From assembly GCF_008014345.1 (NCBI RefSeq), contig NZ_VPFL01000006.1:99214-163213 (forward strand): a stretch of 64,000 nucleotides of DNA, read 5' to 3'. This DNA is from Pelomicrobium methylotrophicum. Lineage in GTDB: Bacteria > Pseudomonadota > Gammaproteobacteria > Burkholderiales > UBA6910. Of the stretch, positions 38,784 to 46,939 are shown one piece after another. Numbering within the stretch: the stretch's first letter is position 1; every line of letters starts with the position of its first letter. The notes under the pieces are model-generated. The model saw nothing but the letters and a program-made list of their open reading frames with translations, had not been told where the DNA came from and made no database searches. Made by a program: the position numbers and the translations under genes.

Positions 38784-41154
38784 GACGATGGCGCTGAGCG
38801 CTCGCCGCTGGCTCCGGCCCCGCGTCGTGATGGTGGCTGGCTTCACCGTCGTGCTGATCCTCATGGTGGCGCTGGTGATTACGGGGCTGGCAAGGCTTGC
38901 CGAATGGATCGCCCGCCTCGACCGCATCGTCCAGGCGCAGGGCATGAAGGTCCAGGCAATGGCCGATTTGCTCGTTGTGACGCGCCAGCGCGGGGAGCTG
39001 CTGGGGACCCTGTTCGCGGACCGGATCGCACGCCAGCAGGCGGAAGCGTATCGCCGCTTTGAGGCTCTCGGGCGGCAGTCGGCCCAGCTCATGGACCGGC
39101 TGGAAGCGCTGGAGCCGAACCACAGCCGGCCGGCATCGCTGGAGGAGCTGCTGAAAGTGGGCCGCGCGCTCGAGCGCTCGCGCGATGCCATGGCCGAGGC
39201 GCTGCGAGCCGGGAAAGAGAACCGGGCCCTGGATTTGCGCCTCGCGCAGGCGATACCTGACGGCAAGTTCGAGGCGCTGCTCACGGAAGCATGGGCGTCC
39301 CAGCGCGCCGGGATGCTGCAGGCGATGGCCGAAGCCAGGGCTCGTGCTCGGGAGGCGTACTTGTTCCTCGGGGTGCTGGGCGGCGGGCTGGGGGTGATCG
39401 GCGTGCTGGTCGCGGTGCTGATCATCCGCCACATCGGGCGGGCGGAAGCGGCCCTGCATCGGGAAAAGGAGCGTGCAGAGGTGGCGCTGCATTCCATCGC
39501 CGAAGGGGTGATCACCACCGATGCCAGCGGCCGCATCGAGGTGTTGAACGCCGTGGCGGAGCAGCTGACCGGCTGGCGGAGTTCAGAGGCCAGAGGTTTG
39601 CCACTGGAAACCGTGTACGTGGCGCTGGACGAGGAGACCCTGAAGCCTCTGGAGCGTGGTTTCGGCACCGCCACGGGCCGTACCTTTGTCACTCGCACGG
39701 CGATTCTGCAGGCGCGCGACGGACGCCGGCTCCCGGTGGAGGAGGCGTGCTCCCCCATCCGCGGGCCGGACGGCGCCGTGACGGGCCTGGTCGTGGTCTT
39801 CCACGACGTGAGTCACGTGCGCGCCATGGCCCAGCGTCTCACTTGGCAGGCGAGCCACGATGCGCTCACGGGACTGGCCAACCGCCGGGAATTCGAGCGG
39901 CGGCTCGCCTACTTGCTCGAATCGTCCAAGACCGACGGCCGCCAGCATGCCCTGCTGTACCTGGACCTGGACCGCTTTAAGGTGGTGAACGACACTTGCG
40001 GTCATGGGGCCGGCGACGAGCTGCTGCGGCAGTTGGCGGCGGTGATGCATGTGAAGATCCGGGGCAGCGACACGCTGGCGCGCATCGGGGGTGACGAGTT
40101 CGGGGTGCTGTTGGAGGCCTGTCCCGCGGAACAGGCCATTCGCATCGCCAACGGCCTGCGGGAGATCGTTCGCGACTTCCGATTCCATTGGAAGGACCGG
40201 GCGTTCTCCGTGGGGGTGAGCATCGGCCTGGTGATCGTGGACGCCGGCAGCGGTTCGGTGGCCGAGGTGCTGGACGCCGCGGACGCGTCCTGCTATGCGG
40301 CGAAGAGAAAAGGCGGCAGCCGGGTCGAGCTGTACCGGCCCGGAACCGATCTGATGCGCTCGCCCCAGGGCGATGTGGCCATGGTGCACCAGCTCACTGG
40401 CGCGCTCGAGCGGGGAGGTTTCCGGTTGTACCGTCAGCGCATCGCGCCGGTGACCGAGGGGGAGGGCTGTCCCCACTACGAGATCCTGGTGCGCATGGTG
40501 GACGAGTCCGGCCAACTGCTTGCGCCGAATGATTTCATTCCGGCGGCCGAGCGCTTCAATCTGCTCCCCCTGGTGGACCGCTGGGTGGTGACGGCGCTGC
40601 TCGACTTCCTTTCCCGGGAAGCCGAGGGCCAGGCCGGCGGGCGTGAGAGCTGCTACTCGATCAATCTTTCCGGGGCCAGCATCAACGACAGCACGTTCGC
40701 GGATTTCCTGCGCCGCCAGCTCGGGACGAGGCGTCTGCCGGGGCGCCGGCTGTGTTTCGAGGTGACCGAAACCACTGCCATCTCCAATCTGATCAAGGCC
40801 GGTGAGTTCATGCACGAGATGCGGGCCCTGGGGTGCCGCTTCGCCTTAGACGATTTCGGCGTCGGCATGTCCTCGTTTGCCTATCTCAAACACCTGCCGG
40901 TTGACTTCCTCAAGATCGACGGCAGCTTCGTGCGCGATCTCGCCACCAATGCGGTGGACTACGCCATCGTGGATGCCATCAATCGCATCGCCCATTTGCT
41001 GGGAATGGAGACCGTGGCCGAGTTCGTGACTGATCGGGTCACGCTGGACAAGCTCAAGGAGCTCCAGGTGGACTACGCTCAGGGCGACCTGATCGGCGCG
41101 CCGGAGCCGTTGGTGGCGCGGTTAAGCGGCGGATCTTCCGCTGCCGCTGCATGA
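38776..41154 (+). CDS. Membrane GGDEF-EAL protein with PAS domain (c-di-GMP turnover)
   Basis: 792 residues. A first helix (VMVAGFTVVLILMVALVIT, about 16-35), a periplasmic helical sensor region, a second helix (LGVLGGGLGVIGVLVAVLII, about 197-217), PAS (ALHSIAEGVITTDASGRIEV), GGDEF with intact ARIGGDEFGVL, and EAL reading YEILVRM. All EAL metal and catalytic positions seem present: E in EILVR, INLSG, FEVTET, LDDFGVG, FLKIDGSF, METVAEF, YAQGDLIG. Both diguanylate cyclase and phosphodiesterase activities are possible. Overlaps mtfA; glk follows after six bases. Confidence 0.92.
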   Translation: MAETMALSARRWLRPRVVMVAGFTVVLILMVALVITGLARLAEWIARLDRIVQAQGMKVQAMADLLVVTRQRGELLGTLFADRIARQQAEAYRRFEALGRQSAQLMDRLEALEPNHSRPASLEELLKVGRALERSRDAMAEALRAGKENRALDLRLAQAIPDGKFEALLTEAWASQRAGMLQAMAEARARAREAYLFLGVLGGGLGVIGVLVAVLIIRHIGRAEAALHREKERAEVALHSIAEGVITTDASGRIEVLNAVAEQLTGWRSSEARGLPLETVYVALDEETLKPLERGFGTATGRTFVTRTAILQARDGRRLPVEEACSPIRGPDGAVTGLVVVFHDVSHVRAMAQRLTWQASHDALTGLANRREFERRLAYLLESSKTDGRQHALLYLDLDRFKVVNDTCGHGAGDELLRQLAAVMHVKIRGSDTLARIGGDEFGVLLEACPAEQAIRIANGLREIVRDFRFHWKDRAFSVGVSIGLVIVDAGSGSVAEVLDAADASCYAAKRKGGSRVELYRPGTDLMRSPQGDVAMVHQLTGALERGGFRLYRQRIAPVTEGEGCPHYEILVRMVDESGQLLAPNDFIPAAERFNLLPLVDRWVVTALLDFLSREAEGQAGGRESCYSINLSGASINDSTFADFLRRQLGTRRLPGRRLCFEVTETTAISNLIKAGEFMHEMRALGCRFALDDFGVGMSSFAYLKHLPVDFLKIDGSFVRDLATNAVDYAIVDAINRIAHLLGMETVAEFVTDRVTLDKLKELQVDYAQGDLIGAPEPLVARLSGGSSAAAA

Positions 41155-41160
41155 GAGTCC

Positions 41161-42183
41161 ATGGGCGAGCAGCGTTTGCCTGAGGCGGCAGCCGCCTACC
41201 TCTGCGGCGACATCGGTGGCACCCATACTCGCCTCCAGCTGGGCGTCGTCTCAGGGGGTGTTTCCAAGCCGCTGCTGGAGCGGGTGTACGCCAGCGGGGA
41301 CTATCCGAGCCTCGCTGCCGTGGTGCAGGCGTTCCTGGCCCATCCGCAAGCCCAGGGGGTCCGCGAGCGGCTGGCCGGGGCGAGCTTCGCGGTGGCAGGT
41401 CCGGTGCAGGATGGCAGTGTTCGCTTCACCAACCTGCCCTGGCGCGTGGAGGCGGCCGGGCTCGCGGCGGAACTGGGCGTGCCCCGGGTGGAGGTCATGA
41501 ACGATTTCGTCGCCGCGGCCTACGGCCTCGAGGGTCTGGGCGACGCGGATCGGGTGACGTTGCAGGCGGGCTCCGCCGCGCCCCGAGGGGCGCGGGTGGT
41601 ATTGGGCGCGGGCACCGGCCTGGGGGTAGCGGGGTTGGTGTGGACCGAGGGCGGCTACACGGCAGTCGCCTCCGAGGCAGGACACATGGATTTCGCGCCC
41701 CTTGGGCCCCAGCAGGCGGGCCTGCGCGAGGCGTTGGCGCATCGCTTCGGACGGGTGTCTTTCGAACGCGTCCTCTCCGGGTCCGGCCTGGAGGCGGCAT
41801 ACACCTACTTCCAGCAGCAGGCAGGCGGGCATCCCCTCCGGCGTTCCGCGGCCGAGATCGCGGAGGCGGCCCTTGCCGGGCAGGATCCGGTGGCGAACCA
41901 GGCCCTGGAGCTCTTCGTGGCGGTCTACGGCGCCTTTGCAGGAGATCTGGCGCTCGCGTTCCTGGCCACGGGAGGGGTCTACGTCGCTGGCGGCATCGCC
42001 CCCAAAATCTTGCCGCGGCTCCAGAGCGCCACATTCTTGGAACCCTTCCGTGCCAAGGGGCGTTTTACTGGGCTGTTGTCGTCCGTTCCGGTCTACGTCG
42101 TGACGAACGACAAGGTAGGCCTTTTGGGGGCTTCCCGGCGGGCGGCGGCGCTGGCGCGAGCCGTGCGCCAGCCGCCGGCTTAA
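41161..42183 (+). CDS. glk: Glucokinase
   Basis: 340 residues of the bacterial ROK-independent glucokinase family (PF02685). N-terminal ATP site CGDIGGTHTRLQLG. Glucose site motifs: FTNLPWRVEA, EVMNDFVAAAYGL (catalytic Asp), GAGTGLGVAGLVW and ASEAGHMDFAPLG; C-terminal VYVAGGIAPKIL. Phosphorylates cytosolic glucose. Convergent with the next gene, overlapping its end by four bases. Confidence 0.95.
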   Translation: MGEQRLPEAAAAYLCGDIGGTHTRLQLGVVSGGVSKPLLERVYASGDYPSLAAVVQAFLAHPQAQGVRERLAGASFAVAGPVQDGSVRFTNLPWRVEAAGLAAELGVPRVEVMNDFVAAAYGLEGLGDADRVTLQAGSAAPRGARVVLGAGTGLGVAGLVWTEGGYTAVASEAGHMDFAPLGPQQAGLREALAHRFGRVSFERVLSGSGLEAAYTYFQQQAGGHPLRRSAAEIAEAALAGQDPVANQALELFVAVYGAFAGDLALAFLATGGVYVAGGIAPKILPRLQSATFLEPFRAKGRFTGLLSSVPVYVVTNDKVGLLGASRRAAALARAVRQPPA

Positions 42184-43088
42184 TCTTCCGGAATGGTCAG
42201 CACGCGCCCCAGCGGCTCCAGATCATAGCCCTTGAGGGCAGCCGCCACGGTGGCCATCTCCGGCCCCCGCAGGATGTCCAGGAAGGCCTGAAACAGGTGG
42301 CGGAAGTAGACCGCCTTCGGAAGCACCAGATCGAAGCACTCCCAGCCCAGCGACAGGAACGAGAGCCCGAACTCGCTTGCGGCGCCGTGAACGCCGGGTG
42401 CACAGTCCACTTGGCCTTGGGCCACCAGCGCCGCTGCATGACGCTCCGACAGCGCCCGGGCGGCCACGTTCTGACCGGACAGCCCCAGTGCCCGTTCCGC
42501 CAGTTGCGTCTCCAAAAAGTGTTGGGAACCGGCCCCCTCCTGGCGCAGCGCCCAGCGGACACCAGGTCGCAACAGCGCTTCCAGCTCGGTCACCCCGGCC
42601 ACGGCTGAGCCCAGCAGGATACCTTGCTCGCGGCGCGCCATCCGCACCAGCGTCCACGCCCGGTATCCGGGATAGGTGCGCACGAGTTGGGGATGACGCC
42701 GGTCGGCAGCGGCGGCGGGTCCCCAGTGGATGGCTGCCACGTGGGCCCGGCGCTGGGCCAACAGCGCCAGGCCCAGCCGGGTCCCGGTGGGGCTGACGGT
42801 CACCAGGGCCGACGCTTCCATCCGGCTGGCAAGAAAAGCAACGGCAGCGGCCAGCAGCGGATCGTCGCTGCCCGCGATCACCAGGCGGTCGGTGAGCACG
42901 CCGCCATGGGCCGACTCCAACAGCCATTCGTCCACGAGCCGCCGCGGAAAGAGCCATTTGCCGGCGGCCTTGGTGGCGGGTATCGCGCTGTCCTTGACAA
43001 GGGCGTAGATCTTCTTTTCATTGAGGTGGAGGTATTCAGCCACCTCCTTCACCGTCAGGTAGGCTTGGGCCTGTCCCACGTCGTTCAC
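42180..43088 (-). CDS. Excisionase-type HTH regulator with PBP-like molybdate domain
   Basis: 302 residues. Residues about 9-56 form an HTH_17 (excisionase/MerR-like) DNA-binding domain: LTVKEVAEYLHLNEKKIYAL followed by KWLFPRRLVDEWL. Residues about 70-300 form a periplasmic-binding-protein-like domain (PF12727 type) with SDDPLLAAAVAFLASR, VRWALRQEGAGSQHFLE and FGLSFLSLGWECFDLVLPK. Such one-component proteins are linked to molybdate or tungstate sensing. No signal peptide, so cytosolic. GTG at 43088 overlaps the mobA stop, making fdhD-mobA-regulator one run. Confidence 0.85.
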   Translation of the reverse strand: MNDVGQAQAYLTVKEVAEYLHLNEKKIYALVKDSAIPATKAAGKWLFPRRLVDEWLLESAHGGVLTDRLVIAGSDDPLLAAAVAFLASRMEASALVTVSPTGTRLGLALLAQRRAHVAAIHWGPAAAADRRHPQLVRTYPGYRAWTLVRMARREQGILLGSAVAGVTELEALLRPGVRWALRQEGAGSQHFLETQLAERALGLSGQNVAARALSERHAAALVAQGQVDCAPGVHGAASEFGLSFLSLGWECFDLVLPKAVYFRHLFQAFLDILRGPEMATVAAALKGYDLEPLGRVLTIPED

Positions 43089-43669
43089 GGGCCCACCCTC
43101 TGTTCGGACTCGCTGAGCTCCTCCGGGGTGTTGATGTTGCGGAAGGCCTCCGCTTCGTCGTCGAAGGGGACCTCGATCACCCGGAGGGAGGCGTACCACG
43201 CGTCGATTTTGCGGCCGCCGCCTGCCAGGTATTGCCCCAGGTGGTCCTTGAGCGCCCGGCGGCACAGGCAGAACACCGGGTGCGGCTGGTCGAAGGTTCT
43301 GGCTACCGCCAGGTCGGCGCCGCTCGCTTCCAGGGCGGCGCGCAGACGGCTGACCAGGTCCGGAGGCAAAAACGGCGAATCGCACGGGACCGTGGCCACC
43401 AAAGGGTGCGAGGCCTCGCCCAGGCCCCGGTGCAAACCGGCCAGCGGCCCCGCGAAGCCGTCCACCAGATCGGGGATGACGCGGTAGCCGAAGCGAGCGT
43501 ACTGGTCCAGGTTCTGGTTGGCGTTGACCAGGATCTCGTCCACTTGAGGCGCGAAGCGTTCCAGCACCCACTGCGCCAGCGGCTTGCCTTTGAGCGGCCG
43601 CAGGCCTTTGTCGACGCCCCCCATGCGCCTCGCCTTCCCACCGGCGAGGAGGACCCCGGTGACTTTCAC
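43085..43669 (-). CDS. mobA: Molybdenum cofactor guanylyltransferase MobA
   Basis: 194 residues. Transfers GMP to molybdopterin, making the MGD form used by formate dehydrogenases. Nucleotide loop LLAGGKARRMGGVDKGL, then LVNANQN, DLVDGFAGPLAGLHRGL, VATVPCDSPFLPPDLV (catalytic Asp) and FCLCRRAL. GTG at 43669 overlaps the fdhD stop; the longer frame upstream is antisense-free shadow inside fdhD. Confidence 0.95.
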   Translation of the reverse strand: MKVTGVLLAGGKARRMGGVDKGLRPLKGKPLAQWVLERFAPQVDEILVNANQNLDQYARFGYRVIPDLVDGFAGPLAGLHRGLGEASHPLVATVPCDSPFLPPDLVSRLRAALEASGADLAVARTFDQPHPVFCLCRRALKDHLGQYLAGGGRKIDAWYASLRVIEVPFDDEAEAFRNINTPEELSESEQRVGP

Positions 43670-44481
43670 CTCTTCACGAACCTCTCTCGCCCGGTGAACA
43701 ACAGGTAATGCTTGCCCGTTGCTCGGCCGATCATGGTGATGCCCACCTTCCGGGCGATCTCGTAGCCCATCTGCGTGAGGCCTGAACGGGAAACGAGGAA
43801 GGGAATCCCCATCTGGGCGCACTTGATCACCATCTCGGAAGTGAGCCGTCCCGTGGTGTAGAAGATCTTGTCGGCGCCCTCCAGCCGGTCCAGCCACATC
43901 ATTCCCGCGATGGCGTCCACCGCGTTGTGCCGGCCCACGTCCTCCACGAACATGAGGATGTCGGCGCCCTTGGCCAGGGCGCAGCCGTGGACAGCGCCGG
44001 CTTGCTTGTAAATGGACTCGTAGCGGCGGACGTTGTCCAGGAGTCCATAGAGGGTTTCTTCGGTCAGCGTGACATCGGTCGGCAGCCGCACCTGGTCGAT
44101 CTCTTCCATCAGGTCGCCGAATACCGTGCCTTGGCCGCAACCGGTGGTGACGGTGCGCTTGTCCATCTTCTCGTCGATGGCGCCAAGCCCCCCTCGTGTC
44201 GTCACGGCCACCGCTTCAGTCTCCCAGTCGACCTGCACCGCCACGATGTCCTCGATGCTTTTCACCAGCCGCTGATTGCGCAGGTAGCCGATGGCGAGCG
44301 CTTCGGGAGCGCCGCCCAGGGTCATGAGGGTCACGATCTCGCGCTTGTCCACGTACAGGGTCAGGGGATGCTCCCCGGCGATGGGGGTCGGCAGCTCCTC
44401 CCCGCGCTCGTTGACGGCAGTAATGGTGTAGGTGGCAGGACGGGCCGCGTTGGTGAGCTGGGGACGGTAGGGTGCGTCCAC
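43666..44481 (-). CDS. fdhD: Formate dehydrogenase sulfurtransferase FdhD
   Basis: 271 residues. Transfers sulfur from a cysteine desulfurase to the Mo/W cofactor so that FDH becomes active. Family motifs: GEHPLTLYVDKREIVTLMTL, ALAIGYLRNQRLV, VGRHNAVD and GRLTSEMVIKCAQMGIPFLV. The sulfur-carrying loop is TTGCGQGT with C115; the second Cys of the E. coli CGxC pair is Gly118 here. GTG start at 44481, three bases after moaA. Lies between moaA and mobA, in the FDH cluster. Confidence 0.95.
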   Translation of the reverse strand: MDAPYRPQLTNAARPATYTITAVNERGEELPTPIAGEHPLTLYVDKREIVTLMTLGGAPEALAIGYLRNQRLVKSIEDIVAVQVDWETEAVAVTTRGGLGAIDEKMDKRTVTTGCGQGTVFGDLMEEIDQVRLPTDVTLTEETLYGLLDNVRRYESIYKQAGAVHGCALAKGADILMFVEDVGRHNAVDAIAGMMWLDRLEGADKIFYTTGRLTSEMVIKCAQMGIPFLVSRSGLTQMGYEIARKVGITMIGRATGKHYLLFTGRERFVKR

Positions 44482-44484
44482 CGG

Positions 44485-45492
44485 TCAGCCCCCCGTCACC
44501 GACATGAAGCGGATCACCTTGGGCTTGGCCTGGAACAAATTGAAATCGTGGCCGCGGGGCTTAATACCCATGGCATCGATGATCGCTTGGCGCACCGGCT
44601 GATCGTCGTCGGGATGGGCACGCAGCAGCGGCAGCAGGTTGGTCGAGTCGTTCTGCCCCAGGCACGGGAAGAGTTCTCCCGTGCAGGTGATGCGTACCCG
44701 GTTGCAGGCTGCGCAGAAGTTGTGAGAATGGGGCGAGATGAAGCCCACCTTGGTCCGGGTGCCCGGAATGCGCCAATAGCGGGCCGGCCCGCCGGTCGTC
44801 TCGGTGCTGGAGACCAGCTCGAAGCGGCTTTCGAGGAGCGCCAGCGCGTCGTCGGAGCTATAGTAAGTGTGGAGGCGCGAATGGCCCACGTCCCCCAGCG
44901 GCATCTCCTCGATGAAGGCGATGTCGATTTCGTGGTCGACGGCGAACTGAACCAGGTCACAGAATTCGTCGTCGTTGACGCCCCGGATCATCACCGTGTT
45001 GAGCTTGATGCCCGCAAAGCCGGCCTCCTTGGCCGCCGCGATGCCACGCAGCACTTTGTTGAGGTCTCCAACCCGGGTGATGCGCTTGAACTTGTCGGGA
45101 TCGAGGCTGTCCAGGCTCACGTTCACCCGACGCACGCCGGCCTCCACCAGAGGCCGGGCGAAGCGCTCCAGCTGGGAGCCGTTGGTGGTCAGGACCAGTT
45201 CCTTCAGGCCCTCGAGCCGCCCCAGTTGCTGGAAAAGCCATAGCACGTTCTTGCGCACGAGGGGCTCGCCGCCGGTGATCCGGATTTTGGTCACGCCCAA
45301 GTCCACGAACACCCGTGCCAGCCGCAGGCACTCTTCCAGCGACAGCACCTGCTGGCGGGGGAGGAACGTCATCTCCTCGGCCATGCAGTAGGTGCAGCGG
45401 AAATCGCAGCGGTCGGTGACCGAGAGGCGAATGTAGCTGACCGTGCGGCCGAACTTGTCTACCAGCTGGCTTGTCCTGGGCTTCTGGCTCAT
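44485..45492 (-). CDS. moaA: GTP 3',8-cyclase MoaA
   Basis: 335 residues. Radical SAM enzyme for the first step of molybdopterin synthesis. N-terminal cluster motif DRCDFRCTYCM (C29, C33, C36). C-terminal substrate cluster FCAACNRVRITCTG. The protein ends in VTGG, the conserved double glycine required for activity. ATG at 45492 follows AGGATCGAA; a GTG or ATG farther out (to 45537) is not needed. First gene of the leftward moaA-fdhD-mobA-regulator run. Confidence 0.96.
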   Translation of the reverse strand: MSQKPRTSQLVDKFGRTVSYIRLSVTDRCDFRCTYCMAEEMTFLPRQQVLSLEECLRLARVFVDLGVTKIRITGGEPLVRKNVLWLFQQLGRLEGLKELVLTTNGSQLERFARPLVEAGVRRVNVSLDSLDPDKFKRITRVGDLNKVLRGIAAAKEAGFAGIKLNTVMIRGVNDDEFCDLVQFAVDHEIDIAFIEEMPLGDVGHSRLHTYYSSDDALALLESRFELVSSTETTGGPARYWRIPGTRTKVGFISPHSHNFCAACNRVRITCTGELFPCLGQNDSTNLLPLLRAHPDDDQPVRQAIIDAMGIKPRGHDFNLFQAKPKVIRFMSVTGG

Positions 45493-45706
45493 TTCGATCC
45501 TCGCTCCTGGAGAGACGGTTCCGGTTTCCCGATGCAAGGGTTGTGCCGGGGCCGCACGCGGAATAGTTGAAAATTATTACAAAATCTCCGATGGACACTC
45601 AAGGCATTCGACTCGATTGGTTTCGATCCGTTCGACGTTGAAGCAGGAGCGCGGAACCGGCACAATCAAGCCGATGCCTCTATACTAAACGATCGTTGGG
45701 AGAACC

Positions 45707-46198
45707 ATGCGGCCAGAAACCCTGCCGGTGGCAGTCATCATGGAGCGGTTGCGCTTGGATAACCCCTGGTGCTCGGCCAAGTGGCAGGCTATCGGGGTGG
45801 TGGAGGATGGTGCCCCCCCGGGGACGCCGCCGCGGGTGATCTTCGAGGACGAGAAGTGCCGGCGCGTTCTCCATACGGGATTCACCCTCGAGCTGTACCG
45901 GGACGAGGCGGAGAATTACTGGCTCAACGTATCGGCCACGGAGCCCCGCGTTTTCGTCCTGTGGCGCTATGACGACCAGGGCGAGGCGTGCCCTGCCTTT
46001 GTCACGGTGAGCTACGGGGAGGCCGCGCGCTGGATGGACGCCGACGAGCAGGTGGACGGCGTGCCGATGCCACCGGAGATTTACCGCTGGGTGGGTGAAT
46101 ACGTGGAAGCCCACTACCGGCCAGACCCGGAAGCGCGCAAACAGCGCCGGTACGCGTCGAGCAGATTGGAGCACCATGCGAAATTCAGACCAGGCTGA
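45707..46198 (+). CDS. DUF3305 protein
   Basis: 163 residues, no signal peptide. Strings LPVAVIMERLRLDNPWCSAKW, GFTLELYRDEAENYWLNVSA and RVFVLWR are characteristic of DUF3305, a family found next to molybdoenzyme and formate dehydrogenase genes. Biochemical role unknown. A TATACT -10-like element lies about 30 bases upstream (45681-45686). The next gene starts inside its 3' end. Confidence 0.85.
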   Translation: MRPETLPVAVIMERLRLDNPWCSAKWQAIGVVEDGAPPGTPPRVIFEDEKCRRVLHTGFTLELYRDEAENYWLNVSATEPRVFVLWRYDDQGEACPAFVTVSYGEAARWMDADEQVDGVPMPPEIYRWVGEYVEAHYRPDPEARKQRRYASSRLEHHAKFRPG

Positions 46199-46784
46199 TC
46201 CTCCCCTTTCCAGGAAGGAGCCGGTCCCCGGCACGCGGTCGGAGGAGGAACCGTTCCTTGCCCGGTGGTCGCGGCTCAAGCGCGAGTCCCGGGCCGCCCC
46301 GCCGTCGGCGCCGCGCTCCGGCCCGCCGCAGCCGGTGGAGGACAAGCCGCCAGAACTACCGCCCTTGGACAGTCTCACGTTCGATTCGGATTTCAGGGCG
46401 TTCCTGCACCCCAAAGTGGAGGAGGGGCTGCGGCGGGCGGCCCTCAAGAAGCTCTTCAGCGATCCCCGTTTCAACGTGATGGACGGGCTCGACGTCTATA
46501 TTGAGGACTACAACAAATTCGAGCCGTTGGAGCCCGAACTGTTGGCCAAATTGACCCACACCGTGGAGCATCTCGTGCGCTCCCAGACCACCGAGGAAGG
46601 GTCGATGGAAGCTGAAGCCCGAGTGCAGCCCGGACCGGAGCTCCTTCCGCCGTCTCCGGCGCAGCCATCCGCTTCCCAGGTCGAGGGAGCGTGCGAGAAG
46701 GCTCCGTGCCAAGAAGAAGGCGGAGCGCCTGCTGCCTCCTCCCCCTCGGAAGAGCAGGCCCAGATCCCCTCCGGCCGGGCTTGA
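46176..46784 (+). CDS. DUF3306 protein
   Basis: 202 residues. Core FLARWSRLKRES, LTFDSDFRAFLHPKVEEGLR, AALKKLFSDPRFNVMDGLDV and YIEDYN matches DUF3306, which regularly follows DUF3305 in FDH loci. The C-terminal third is low-complexity (Pro, Glu, Ala, Ser). No signal or membrane segment. Overlaps DUF3305 by 23 bases. Function unknown; position suggests an FDH maturation or electron-transfer accessory. Confidence 0.85.
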   Translation: MRNSDQADPPLSRKEPVPGTRSEEEPFLARWSRLKRESRAAPPSAPRSGPPQPVEDKPPELPPLDSLTFDSDFRAFLHPKVEEGLRRAALKKLFSDPRFNVMDGLDVYIEDYNKFEPLEPELLAKLTHTVEHLVRSQTTEEGSMEAEARVQPGPELLPPSPAQPSASQVEGACEKAPCQEEGGAPAASSPSEEQAQIPSGRA

Positions 46785-46800
46785 GGTCGGGAAGGGGGGC

Positions 46801-46850
46801 CCCTTCGTCAAGCCGAAGGGCAATGTCATTTTCTCACCTTTCTTGTCGTT
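46801..46850 (+). terminator. Possible terminator after DUF3306 gene
   Basis: 7-bp stem CCCTTCG (46801-46807) and CGAAGGG (46814-46820), loop TCAAGC, followed after a few bases by a T-rich tract. Weaker than a classic terminator because T-run is not immediate. Confidence 0.4.
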
Positions 46851-46866
46851 ATTTTCTTCTTTTTCC

Positions 46867-46882
46867 TGGTTCGGGGATTGCT
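46867..46882 (+). promoter_or_regulatory. Sigma-54 (-24/-12) promoter of the FDH operon
   Basis: TGGTTCGGGGATTGCT matches the RpoN pattern TGGCACG-N4-TTGCW at all but two positions, with the invariant GG and GC exactly ten bases apart. It would start transcription about 45-50 bases before the ATG at 46940. No other such element was found in intergenic regions of the FDH/Mo/W cluster. Confidence 0.7.
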
Positions 46883-46939
46883 AAACATACCCAGAGTTTG
46901 ACGATGTGGATCGTGGCCGAACGAAGATAACCCATTGAG

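Noticed and set aside
45493..45706. Moco riboswitch upstream of moaA
   Set aside because: No convincing fold matching the known motif; gap is short and AT-rich near its centre.
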